Shown in pieces: positions 12,534-23,781 of a DNA stretch of 64,000 nucleotides. Numbering within the stretch: position 1 is the stretch's first letter; the number at the start of each line of letters is the position of its first letter. Made by a program: the position numbers and the translations under genes. The notes under the pieces are model-generated. The model had not been told where the DNA came from. It did not search any database and was given only the letters and a program-made list of their open reading frames with translations. The DNA comes from Notospermus geniculatus (lineage: Eukaryota; Nemertea; Pilidiophora; Heteronemertea; Lineidae), in contig NMRB01000588.1 of assembly GCA_002633025.1 (NCBI GenBank), forward strand, positions 237,356 to 301,355. Reading direction: 5' to 3'.

Positions 12534-13388
12534 CCATACATGTACAAATGTAGGTGAAACCTATAGGGGTTTTATGTCTTTATGGTATAACTCTTAAACG
12601 ATAGCTTAGTACCTATTATCATCACGATCTGGTGGAGAACTCGTATAGTCGCGGACGATAATCACAACCAACATCCCCCAATTTGCTGGTGACAAATGAC
12701 TCCCTGACATCCTTACGCGTTCACACGCTTCCTGAATGAAACCCTTTCCCTAATCATCAGCTAACAGCCCTACAACACCACTATGACGTAACTTTCAAGC
12801 CTCGACACTTCTTTCGATGTAAAATCGACACGTTTTATGTAACAGCACCATTCTTGTTCTCCGAGTTCTAATAGCCAGATGCGGTTTGGCAAGCACCGCT
12901 AACCACCCCGCCCATCACCTTAAATAGGCAGGCTAATAGTAGGTAATTAGAGGGCGCGCATGCTGCACGCTGACTGCCCTTTACTCTGGTTTTATGGCTG
13001 GTAAACCCAACTTACGATCTATTTGACCACAAAGGCAACGGTTCAACCTCACAATGACGTCACTGCCCCATCACTGCAGGAAGATCAGAAGCATACTAAT
13101 TAAGGTGTAGCTAGTATGACATTAAGGGTTTTGCTAATTGTTGGCCTGCGGTCGGTGTTTGTGGACAGGGATGATCCTGTGTTAACAATGACACGTGACA
13201 TTTTCACTGATTTTAGGCCACTTGTCGGTGATACAAATATTGAGGAAACATCGACAAATATGAACAAATATTGCAAATACGCCAAGCCCTTTTCCATTCG
13301 ACCAACGTCTGGCCCTTTCAGTTGAGCGATTATCTTATGTTCACTTCTTCTGTAAATTTATTTACATGTATTTTCTTGGTGCTCAATA

Positions 13389-13420
13389 AATTAAATTAAA
13401 TTAAATTAAATTAAATTAAA
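13389..13420. repeat. (AAATT)n microsatellite
   Basis: About six AAATT units. The equivalent position in copy 1 falls in the N gap, which fits a repeat-induced assembly break. Confidence 0.9.
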
Positions 13421-13584
13421 GTTTATTGTTGTTGTCTGGAGGCCATCGCCCTCTTAGGCAAGCCTATACATATTTGAGAGTTCAAGGAACTGACTTCATC
13501 GTGGTCTACTTCCGGTTTGCGATTCAGGCAATCTTCGTGACTTCCGGTTGTAACGTCGATCGGATTGACTATGTCAAAAATATA

Positions 13585-13816
13585 GGGCCGATTTAATAGA
13601 CGTTTGCTAAGCAAACCATTGGTTCCAGATAGGCATGCGAAAAGTGTACAACAAAATTTTCACCAAAAAGCCGTGTTTGGATGGATAGTAAGCGCTATAC
13701 AGAGCTTAGAAAACGGGGCTTTTTGGTGAAAAATTTAGTTGTACATTTTTCGCAAGCCTATCTATTTTTGGTGGAACCAATGGTTAGCTTAGCAAACGTC
13801 TATTAAATCGGGGGCC
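13585..13816. mobile_element. Foldback MITE, GGGCCGATTTAATAGACG ends (copy 2)
   Basis: Same element as at 878-1116, with slightly shorter left-arm sequence (the CTAAAAATA part next to GGTTCCA is missing) and extra G residues at the right end. Confidence 0.8.
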
Positions 13817-16240
13817 TTTATCATCAATGGTATCAATGTTACCGTTAGCTTCTGCCTGATGAAGGCTCAAAGTCTCTCTTCAGTTTTTTGGCGATCCCTG
13901 CCAGTGTACGCCTGTCTGCCTCTACCACGGGGACGCAGCCCTGATTTACAAAATGTCGACTTCACCTTCGCTTCATTTCTCGACCGGAGCCAGGACCAAT
14001 GGTCGACATAACGTCATGAATATGTCACAAATGGCGATTTCAGGGGAGGCTGGTTACGAATCAGTTTCCTTTCGGCCGAATGACATCTGAACATCTAATA
14101 ATGACGCACGTTGAATCCAAGAGGAGAGGACGTTGTTGTCCATTGTTGTCATTATCGTCTGATTGTTGGAGTCGTCGTCTGCCAGTAAGGTGAGCATTCA
14201 TGTAGATTGTTTATTAGCTGTATACATATTGAATGGATGATCCAGACCAACACATCTCAAGTGGGTAGAACACAGTCAGTCGAGTTTCTCGAGGCTTTTC
14301 CTTGTCCGAGTTCCGCCCGCCAGCATCAGCCTGTTACACTCCTTGACCCTCGGCCATTCAGAAGGGTAACTTGAAATATTGAACCATGCTGAGACCAAAT
14401 TATACCATTCAAAGGTCTAAAATCTTAATTTTCAATTTCTGAATGATCATTTCTAGCTAGACAGTCCATTGCTGTAGGGGTTGCAGACTTGAGTTAGGGC
14501 AGAAATCGTCGACGGACTAAAAGTGCATGTTGTCACCTGCTCCTGACTGGACAAAATGTCGGCAAACTTCTGGTAATAATGGATGCTGTTTGAGCCTCCA
14601 TTTCAATGTCTATTACGTCAGCTCCCGATCCTTCGTACTACATACTTGTGTACCAGAGATCATTAAAGGTGAATGACAAGAGCAGAAAGCTCTCGGCCTT
14701 TTGCAGTTCACGTCTGATTCAAATCGGCGATGTCTCTAACGCCATCCATGGGAAAAACGACCTTCCATATCTTGCCATCTCGGATTCTTCAGTTGGTGAC
14801 CAACAAGCCTAAGTCCTTTCCCAAGGATCCAAGAGGATTCAGCAGGTGTCACCTCTATCATGATGAGCATTCTACAGATTAGGTCCATGATGTCCTGTCC
14901 TGAAGAAGCCGGGTGTTCTGGCGAAACCTTGACAATATCACACTGTTAGAAAAAAACAGAAGAATTTAACAGAATTTTCTGGCAGCAGAGTTTCAAGCAC
15001 TTTCATGACTTTCTGTGAAATTACAGGAGCCAGTTTTTTAGGTAAAGGCATCGCATCCTCTGAACCAATGACCTGCGTTTTATGTTACACCTATATAGGA
15101 GGGACCTTCCAAACAAAGGGTCATTGGCAATGACATAATATTCCTTCGACCCTTAGATCCTTTCTGTAAATTTACAAAAAGGGCTTGAAACTAATATTCT
15201 GTAGAATAATCTGTTTATTCTAACAGTGCAGCCAATAAACGTGTCTGATCCAAGTTGGGAATTGTCTTCTCCATATTCTCATATCTTGTTAGAAGGTTTC
15301 GCCTGAAAAAGTGGCAGATTTGAAATTTCACCACTCGCGGGGTAACGACTGTCACAGGTCATCGGAAAGTGATCACCAACCGTGTCATAATGTGATTACA
15401 GATACATAGAGAGGGATCAAGAACATCCCATTCAAGGGACAATGACTTTGATTCTGGCAGACCCTCCAGTAATTTGACCCCTTGGACCTCATAGACACCA
15501 AACTCTTTGTTTCTGGGTCCCTTCTCGCTGTACCATCAATGGGGCCGTTCCGTCTTTTCTTTAAGCCGCTGCTGTCCGATTATGGGACATTATCATCAGA
15601 TGACCGCCATCTTTAAATTTCCCAGCGTTACTGAAGCGTGATCTCGCGATATCATCTCTTAGATTCAAAATCTGAAATCCTTTCATCATCCAGGCTTAGA
15701 AAGTGATCGGCCAGAAAAGGACGTATGTTTCCAACACCTGGTGACGATCTCAAGTGGGAAGTGGGAGCTTGGGCTTTTTGACCACATTGTCTTCCAAAAA
15801 TTCGCCGCAGCCGATTCTAGGCCGTCGAGAAAATGGCGGCTTGAGTTGGCACAAAATAATCATTGTTTGACGCAGATTTAAGGTGTTTTCACTTCCTGTG
15901 GTCAGATAAGGATTATTATAACACCATACAAGAGGATTGATAACTGTTTGGAAACTTTTATTCCAATTTTCTTCCGTTTTGATTGTTATTTGACAAACAG
16001 GACAGAGGTGCTTGAAACTCATCTGGTAAACAAACGACACAAAACGGGAAAACCAGGCGCACGGTTTTGCGGCGGATCACGTCACGTGACCGGAAATCGC
16101 CCTTTGCAGCAAATCACCTCCAGTGAATCTTTTCAAAAACTTTAAAACTTAACGCAAAAATTGAGTGTGATTTTGTACCTTCACAAAAAAACACCCAGAG
16201 TCACTACCCCTTACTTTGTGATTGTTCACCGCTAATCACA

Positions 16241-16516
16241 AGCCCTCAGTGTTTACACTACATAGAAATCCCCGGGGTTTTTGAGACCCGTGTCAAGCCC
16301 GGCTCTGAAAAATCCCCCTGAGACGCGATGCGCGTTGACACTACTGAAGTCTTGTGACGATGATCTAAATTAAGCCCTCCCCAAAACCCTTCCAGCTCGG
16401 AGAGCTTATTAGCCCCGGTTTTTTCATCCCCGGGTCTATTAGACCCGCGCTTTTAACAGGTGTAAACAGCAAAAGCCCGCGTGAGACGCGGGTTTTTATG
16501 TAGTGTAACCAGGGCT
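16241..16516. mobile_element. Foldback MITE, AGCCCTGGTTACACTACATA ends (copy 2)
   Basis: Left end AGCCCTCAGTGTTTACAC and right end GTGTAACCAGGGCT pair, then ATAGAAATCCCCGGGG with CGCGGGTTTTTATG. Allelic or paralogous with 3753-4022. Confidence 0.7.
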
Positions 16517-17171
16517 ACATATAACCCCTGACAAGACCCTTTCCCTTGTTAAAGAGGGCGTCATAGGGCTGAGACTACATTGTTATTATCGGATTAAGCC
16601 CATACTATCATAATCCAAAGAGTAAATTTTTACAAGTTTATATTGCCAACAAAACAAAATATTCCTCCACTTATTTTTTTTTATTGTCATCAGTTCATTC
16701 ACTGCCAGATCTGTTGGCGTCTGCGAAACTCTTAATCAATTAACACTCTGATTAATAGTTAATTAAAAGCTCCATGAACCTGCTGACAGTGAGTGCTAAT
16801 CCATTGTGTATAACACGCCAACACTTCAATCTGTTTACAACCATTTTTTCCCATTGAAATAAGCCTTAGAACAACAAGGTGTCAATTCCTGGCAGAAAGC
16901 TTTTAATCAATCATCAATAAATCGTGCTTATTGGTGTTAAAGAGGTTCTAAAAGTCAGGGAGTGGAACTCGCAGCGAGTCATTAGTGCATTGTGTATGTT
17001 GATCGTTTCTCAGCCGGTAACTGAATGTTGGCGCATGGCAGGTCGATAATTATATATTGGCATAAAGGAATCTACAGTGATTTTACTTGCTTCTCGGTTT
17101 AAACTCCTTGATTGTCTATCAGTTCCCCGTCCCCCGGACGTGCATCAACTGTAGGCCTGCATGTACATGTA

Positions 17172-17661
17172 CAATCTCGGTCATAAGTTATTAACCACTG
17201 ACTGGATATATGTAAATTACCCCGTGATCCCCCGATATTTTTTCACCAATTTTTGGCACATGGTAGTTGGATCATTTGTCCATCATTAGGCGTAATGATT
17301 TTTCTGATTATCTCAGACTGCTGTTCGCTGGACTTGAAAGCAGATTGCAAAAATTCCAACAAAGTTGCCATTTTTAAGTTAAAAAATCAAATATTTTGAA
17401 AATTATTGATGGTGGCATCCATGCAGACACTGGAAGATAGCTGAAAATTTTCAGGAATTGCGGAGTTTCCGAAAATCTCAATCTGACCGGCAAATTTCGA
17501 ACAGCGGTAAAACCAAAGTCAGCCTATTGATCAGAAAAATCTTGAGCCTAATGATGGACAAATGGTCTAACTACCATGCATCAAAAATTGGTGAAAAAAT
17601 ATTGGAGGATCACGGAGTAATTCACAAATATCCGGTGGTTAATAACTTATGACCGAGATTG
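17172..17661. mobile_element. Foldback MITE, CAATCTCGGTCATAAG ends, TA target
   Basis: The two ends are reverse complements (CAATCTCGGTCATAAG and CTTATGACCGAGATTG) and pairing extends inward for about 130 bp. The element is absent from the matching place in copy 1, where ACATGTACTTTACAAC is uninterrupted (about 4677-4692). Comparing filled and empty sites gives insertion at a TA; a GTAC target is equally consistent because the junction is palindromic. The TA choice fits the Tc1/mariner group but no transposase is present. Confidence 0.88.
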
Positions 17662-20078
17662 TACTTTACAACAAAAGCCATACTCTCTCGACTCCTTCAA
17701 AGCCTTTGACAATTTACCTTTTCTTGGTTATTCGATCAGGGCCTTTTGCGCCGGCTGCATGAAGGGAAATAACTTCACCGAGATGTTTGTGGCGAAAAAA
17801 GACAGCAAAAACGGCGGTTCCCATTTGAAAACCCGCTGAGCGGCTTTAGATCAAATTGAGATAAAAATCAACAGTCATTAAATTCTGAACGAAACAAATT
17901 GCCCGAGCAAGTTTACAACCCGTAATCACAATTTTAATGCGTTTTACTCCGTATTTTACACTTTTATGATTTTGACTCGTGTCATAAACGAATCGTCTTT
18001 GCGAAAAACAAGTCATTGCCAGCAGACGGTAGGATTCAGACGCGCGGTACCCGGATGATGCCAGGCTCTTCACACATGCCGACATCTCGTGACATATGCT
18101 GACCAGGACTTGTGCCGTTTTCCGCTCCAGTGCAACTGCTTGATCAGCCGATGAACCGCCAGTATGCAAGATTAACCCTAATACTTTTTCAATGAACTTT
18201 TTTCTACCTATGAATGAAAATTCAAAAATTTCTTTCAAACCGGCGCATTAAGGATTAAATTATTGAAAACCAGGCAAAGCAGAAGGCAACCTGCGCAGAT
18301 CTTCAAAACCACTTATGCTAATGGTTGCATCGAAAAAGCGGACTCGTGAAAAGGGAATGTGAACATGCGGCACATCGGTAAGAAAGGCCGTTCGGGGACT
18401 TAACATGCGCCCAGCTCTCACCTCGCATCTGGTTAACAAGCATACACATCCACCCAGCGAATTTCAAAATAATTCGAGTGGTTCAATTTTCTTCTGAAAA
18501 CGTCGGTTTTAATAGTTTGTATCGTCTGCTCTCGCTAGTTTGCCCGGGGCTACGATTTTCTGCGAGACTCGAGTACCTCACATCCCCGCTGCATTCAGAC
18601 GAACCTTTGTGTCTTATGCTCCCTGAGACCGCCTCAACTCGATAGAGAAAATCCTTTCATAGGGAATAAGCGCTTAGAGAAGGATGCAGATGGCCTACTA
18701 TTTCACCAAGACCCCGCCATCTTCCCTTCCTCGCTGTCCCATAGTTTGTTTAGTTCAACTGCTAATCCTCTGAGTTTTTGTCACACGATGAATGGCCTTA
18801 GCATCCCCAGATATTTCAGAAATGTTTATATTGCAATTGAAGCAAAAGTTGAGCAAATGTCTCGACACAATCATCTCAAAGTCAAACAAACTCGTATACA
18901 TGAACTATTTGCTTTATGAAAACATTACACCACCAAGGCACGTTAAACCCGCCATATCATAGCAAGATATCAAAAGTGTGGCATACCAGATTTGTAGCGA
19001 CACTTGCACTTTCCGGCAGTGTTGCGGCGAATCCGAAACGTCTTGAATCTTAGTAGAAAATGGTGCATGAGGTCACGGTTCAAAATATCCCGTCTAGATG
19101 TCGTCATACCCTTTTTATAACCGGTAGTCTACCGATTTGCCGCTCGTCAGAGAACCACAAATCTGCTTCAGTTACGACAACCACTGATGGATATGAGAAT
19201 TCTCCCAACCCATCTGTGTGCGCACGCACTGTCATGGCTGCCAAACATAATCCCAGGCAGCAAGGCTGGAAACATCGTGTGGGAAACGCCCGTGTTGCCA
19301 CAAAATCAAACCGAGCCGATGATTTTGTGCATTTGTTGGACGTTGGGGCAAAACTCGATGAAGTAGTCTATGTATTGGCAGTTTCCTTTATCGAAAGCTT
19401 TTCAAGGCGATGCCACTTTTCTGGAACGCCCGACGTAAACCACATTTCGTGGATCCTTCAGTCGGGGGTCTGTATCATTACGACAGTAACAGAATGACAA
19501 AACTCCTGCTAATTGCAGCACTAATGAACCTTTAAAGGAACTATTTGATGGGGAGAAGTCAAGCAGATTCCTGTCGTGGGGAAGGTGGGTGGTGCCCGTC
19601 ACAATGGACATCCCGGGATGGCTGTATGAGGAGGATAAGGAGGATTTAATGAGACACTGAGCCGCCAACCTGTCTCGGTATTTTCTGCTGCAGCGTGCGT
19701 GACTGATTTGTTATCGCTGCCACGATCTGCTTCCGGATTTGACGCTAAGGTTTACACCCTCTAGTGAGAAAATCTGAAATTAAATCATTGATATTCGTCA
19801 TATAAAGTTCAAACATGCCAAGAGCAAAATGGAACTCCCTTGAATTCTCAGGAAGGGTTTGTTCGAAACTCAATTTGAGACAAGCACAAGCCGACAATCT
19901 GTTCCTACTCTGACAGTATCTACTTAGAAGTTTCGCTTATGTTTTCATTGGACGACGAATTACCGGTAATGATTAGTCTCGCGCAGCCAGTCGGTTTGTT
20001 CCGCAGTGTTGCTCCACTTTATTCGCAACAGCTTGATGACCGAGACTAATTGGTGATGAGTACTTTATCTATGGCTTT

Positions 20079-20930
20079 CGTTCCTGCATTTTGGCAGTGA
20101 GAACTTTGTACTGAACGATCCGCGTTGTTTTGACTGTGATCGAGAGGTAAGAAATCACACAGATTGACATCCTCTCTCTTGGCAGTGAGGACTTGGCGCT
20201 CGCTGAACGATCCGCGTTGTTTTGACTGTGATCGAGAGGTTAGAAATCACACAGATTGACATCCTTTCTCTTGGCAGTGAGGACTTGGCAGTCGCTGAAC
20301 GATCCGCGTTGTTTTGACTGTGATCGAGAGGTAAGAAATCACACAGATTGACATCCTCTCTCTTGGCAGTGAGGACTTGGCAGTCGCTGAACGATCCGCG
20401 TTGTTTTGACTGTGATCGAGAGGTAAGAAATCACACAGATTGACATCCTCTCTCTTGGCAGTGGGGACTTGGCACTCGCTGAACGATCCGCGTTGTTTTG
20501 ACGGTGATCAAGAAGTTAGAAATCACAGAGAGTATGACGTCCAGCTCTTCTCTCTTGGCAGTGGGGACTTGGCACTCGCTGAACGATCAGCGTTGTTTTG
20601 ACGGTGATGAAGAAGTTAGAAATCACAGAGAGTATGACATCCTCTCTGATTGGCAGTGAGGACTTGGGACTCGTTGAACGATCCGCGTTGTTTTGACTGT
20701 GATCGAGAGGTTAGAAATCACAGAGAGTATGACATCCTCTCTCATTTTGGCAGTGAAGACTTGGCACTCGTTGAACGATCCGCGTTGTTTTGACTGTGAT
20801 CAAGAATCACAGAGAGTATGACATCCTCTCTCTTGGCAGTGAGGACTTGGCACTCGTTGAACGATCCGCGTTGTTTTGACGGTGATGAAGAGTTTAGAAA
20901 TCACGAAGATTGGCATCCTCTCTCTCGGCG
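20079..20930. repeat. 92-bp minisatellite, about nine units
   Basis: The word CTGAACGATC (or TTGAACGATC) recurs at 20111, 20203, 20295, 20387, 20479, 20579, 20674, 20771 and 20857. The first five spacings are 92 bp or begin on that period; later spacings are 100, 95, 97 and 86. Early units read ACACAGATTGACATCC, later ones ACAGAGAGTATGACATCC, so two unit types are arranged in blocks. Confidence 0.93.
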
Positions 20931-21642
20931 TGGACATGGGTCGATCATCCATGATATTGGAGAAACATCACAAGCCACTGAGGGACCACAAAAGTTACCG
21001 GTCCATAGCCCAGGTCCCTGCAAACTGTATCCGTTACCCTTCCCTCTACTGTCTCTCAGCATGCCACCGACCACCCCACGGTGCCGCCACGGGAAACCAG
21101 ACACCAAATTTAACAGCTCCCATCTAAAGTGAAACCAGCAATTACCGCTGCCATATTTCAAGTTGTTTTCAATTCCTAGCATGCGCCGGAGGATTAAGGG
21201 TTCAAACTCCGGCTATAAAACATGCTGGCTTGTTTCAGAGTCATTCTTCTTGACCCCCTGGGTGATTTTACACTGGAATTAAACCCTTATCTTTCGAGTC
21301 ACATTTGATGAGGATTGTACGAGCCCACAAAGCGAGAAGTAACTTAAAGTATAATCGGAGATGATTATTCTTATTTGTGATGCTTTGAGGACCATATGGT
21401 GGGACAGAGGCGCAGTCGGGAGCACGCAGTTTTAAACTCCGTGATTTCCGTTTCCCTTCAATATCAGCATTTCTGTGTCCTTCGGTATCCCTTTTGGTGG
21501 CTAGGCCTACTTTAGTTTCGAAAGTGAACAAGACACATGGACGCTCCATGGAGGAAGAGTTGCGTCTCCGTGTCACACTGATGAAGAGCAGTTGTGATAA
21601 ATTAGGCGTACCAAACTACACTTCGCAGTCAGGAGACAGATT
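20931..21642. other. Intergenic, nothing identified
   Basis: Overlapping short frames on both strands around 20818-21182 begin inside the minisatellite and show no domain. No RNA gene or repeat was recognised. Confidence 0.5.
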
Positions 21643-21651
21643 AGGTGGACC

Positions 21652-22202
21652 TACACTCCTTTCGCAGTGTCTTCTCACTCGTACCTATCGTTCATAGACA
21701 CTGCTTACAATGGCCCGATCCCCGCCGATTTACCGCATGGTGGCAGCACTAGTCAGCGGCCAAATAGCGCGGGAAACAGCGCCGGCGTTGCTCACAGCTT
21801 CGGCCTGTTCAACAAGATCAATCACTACAAACAGAATAATCTCGTATAGAGCGCCGTTATCCACTTCTTTAGCGATGTTTCAAAACAAAAAAGGCACGAG
21901 CTAAACACTGAAAAGTGCAAAGTGACACTGCATACTGGACACGGCGGGGGGCAGCCATTGCTGTTGTTGTAGACTAGTCGTGCTACGTCATAATGCAACT
22001 GTCCCATATAAAATGCTTTCCGACGAGTGACCAGGCTGCCGTGGTTGTCAAGGACGCTGACAGTGAACCAATCAGAAAATGTTTCATGTATTTCGTTAGT
22101 TACGCAAACGCCCTCTAGTGGTAAATCGGCGGGGATCGGGCCATTGTAAGCAGTGTCTATGAACGATAGGTATGAGTGAGAAGACACTGCGAAAGGAGTG
22201 TA
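21652..22202. mobile_element. Mutator-like foldback, TACACTCCTTTCGCAGTGTC ends, 9-bp target duplication
   Basis: The terminal inverted repeats start TACACTCCTTTCGCAGTGTC and pair for ~90 bp with the right end. The flanks carry a perfect 9-bp direct repeat, AGGTGGACC, at 21643-21651 and 22203-22211. Nine-base target duplications with long inverted ends are the hallmark of Mutator-like (MULE) transposons; the interior encodes no recognisable transposase. Confidence 0.88.
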
Positions 22203-22371
22203 AGGTGGACCAAGAGTTACGTCTCCCTGCCCCCTGGTAGGGGCGCGGTTCTTGATAATGTATAGGTCTGCCAACCTTTATGTTTTAACTTCAACCCAAC
22301 TCTGCAGTCGATCATGAAAAACGTGACAGTCCTCATCATTCGTTTCATGAGTGATCAAAACGTTATGAAAA

Positions 22372-22890
22372 TCTTCATTTTACCATGGTAATTTCGCACG
22401 GTATAAAAGGACAGTTTACCATGGTATAACTAAACTCCCTACGCGGTTGTGTATCGCGCCGCCTTCGGTTTACTCGCTCTCCACAACTGCTTAACTTCGT
22501 AAAATTCGCCGCGTTAGGTCAACAGGTGGCGCTGAGAGAGTCGACCAATGAGAGCACCGAGCAACCGGTAACCAAGCTGGCCTGAGACAATTTTTCATTG
22601 GCCGAGCGGTTCGTAGCCATGGTAGCACAAGAACATCCGTTGCCAACGGGCCAAAGAGTTCTGAAAGCAGCGTGCTGATAGGCTGTAAAACTCGCGCCAG
22701 CCCCTGACGCCATCTGTTGACCAAACGCGGCGACTTCCACGAAGTAAAGCAGTTGTGGAGAGCGAGTAAACCGAAGGGGGCGCGACTCACAACTGCGTAG
22801 GGAGTTTATGGTATAACTGGCTTTCACCATGGTAAACCTTCTTTTACTGTGCGAAATTAACATTCACCATGGTAAAATGGAGAATATTTT
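22372..22890. mobile_element. Outer foldback rich in ACCATGGT, split by a younger insertion
   Basis: Left: CATTTTACCATGGTAATTTC, then GCACGGTATAAAAGGACAG, then TTTACCATGGT. The right side gives the reverse complement with small differences. The two arms are separated by the 378-bp element at 22431-22808. A 24-bp direct repeat (ATCATTCGTTTC, A or C, TGAGTGATCAA) lies outside it at 22335-22358 and 22900-22923. Confidence 0.7.
22431..22808. mobile_element. Mutator-like foldback family A, TAAACTCCCTACGC ends
   Basis: Ends TAAACTCCCTACGC and its reverse complement are flanked by a perfect 9-bp repeat TGGTATAAC (22422-22430, 22809-22817). The outer ~70 bp of each side pair. A second copy of nearly equal length, with its own different 9-bp duplication, is at 50525-50901. 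No coding sequence. Confidence 0.93.
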
Positions 22891-23729
22891 TTATAAGGGA
22901 TCATTCGTTTCCTGAGTGATCAACAAGGCATCCATCCCATACGTACTTGTATCACACCAGATTTCTTATATGGCATGGTTCTCCTGAAAATCACACGACT
23001 CTCAAAACAACACATAGGCCCTATTTTGAGATTCAGATCCCTGGATCAACCAAGTTCGTTCAGTTGACGAATGGAAGGAGGAAGTTCGGAAGTTTGATCC
23101 TTCCGTTGATCCATCTTTCTGACCGAATACTGTTAGCAGCAGTGCTCGTTGTCTTCAAATCAAATTGATTTCAGCGCTTCGCAATGAATGACTTGTCTTA
23201 CGATGTAGGCCTAGGCGACTGGAGAGGAGATATCACTGCCGATATGGCAAAATGGCGCCCAGAAAGAGAATAATCAGGAAAATACATGTATTGTTAATTG
23301 ACGCTTACTCATCAACTACCAAAGTCTGCCGAAAGACAACATGATTGGTCCACTAAAGACTTGTAAACAACCAATTCTCCCACGTCCAATCTCCACAAGT
23401 AAACCTGTTGTCAACACGCGTCAGCCACGATCCCATTTCGGACATTACGGCGACATATGCAGTAGCCAGGCCGAATTAACGTCAAACTTGCATTCACAAA
23501 CCGCGAAAGTACCGCCTCAGCGGACAGAGACACGGTTGTTCATCACCCCTTCGTCTTCGGAAAAGTTGGCCACATTTTGACACTCGGACCGCCCCGGTTT
23601 GTTCCCCACAGACGGCGCCCATTGTCCCATGAAAAGTTTGGCAATCACGGACCAATCACGACCTGCCGTGGATCAGTTGTCCCGCCCCGTCTTGTTAGTG
23701 GTTAGATTTGACACCCCTGGGGTGAGGGA

Positions 23730-23735
23730 TATAAA
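23730..23735 (+). promoter_or_regulatory. TATA box of the Olig-like gene
   Basis: TATAAA in GGGATATAAAGACC lies 52 bp before the ATG at 23782; a CCAAT word (GGACCAATCACG) lies about 80 bp further upstream. Placement would give a start site near 23760, which makes the in-frame ATG at 23599 lie outside the transcript. Confidence 0.6.
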
Positions 23736-23781
23736 GACCAAATCACGGCATGGTGGCCACATTTATACCGTAAACTCACTA

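Larger units (their letters stand above)
12534..20212. repeat. Copy 2 of the duplicated segment
   Basis: Collinear with 1-7319. Differences include a 490-bp foldback insertion at 17172-17661, absence of the TTGCA-rich block, and expansion of the 92-bp minisatellite at the 3' edge. The N gap of copy 1 is spelled out here. No gene is supported. Confidence 0.9.

Noticed and set aside
19060-19497. 145-codon frame in copy 2
   Set aside because: Broken by frameshifts in copy 1 and no recognisable domain, so no sign of coding selection.
20079-20930. CRISPR-like repeat array
   Set aside because: Units are contiguous 92-bp tandem repeats without spacers, in an animal genome.
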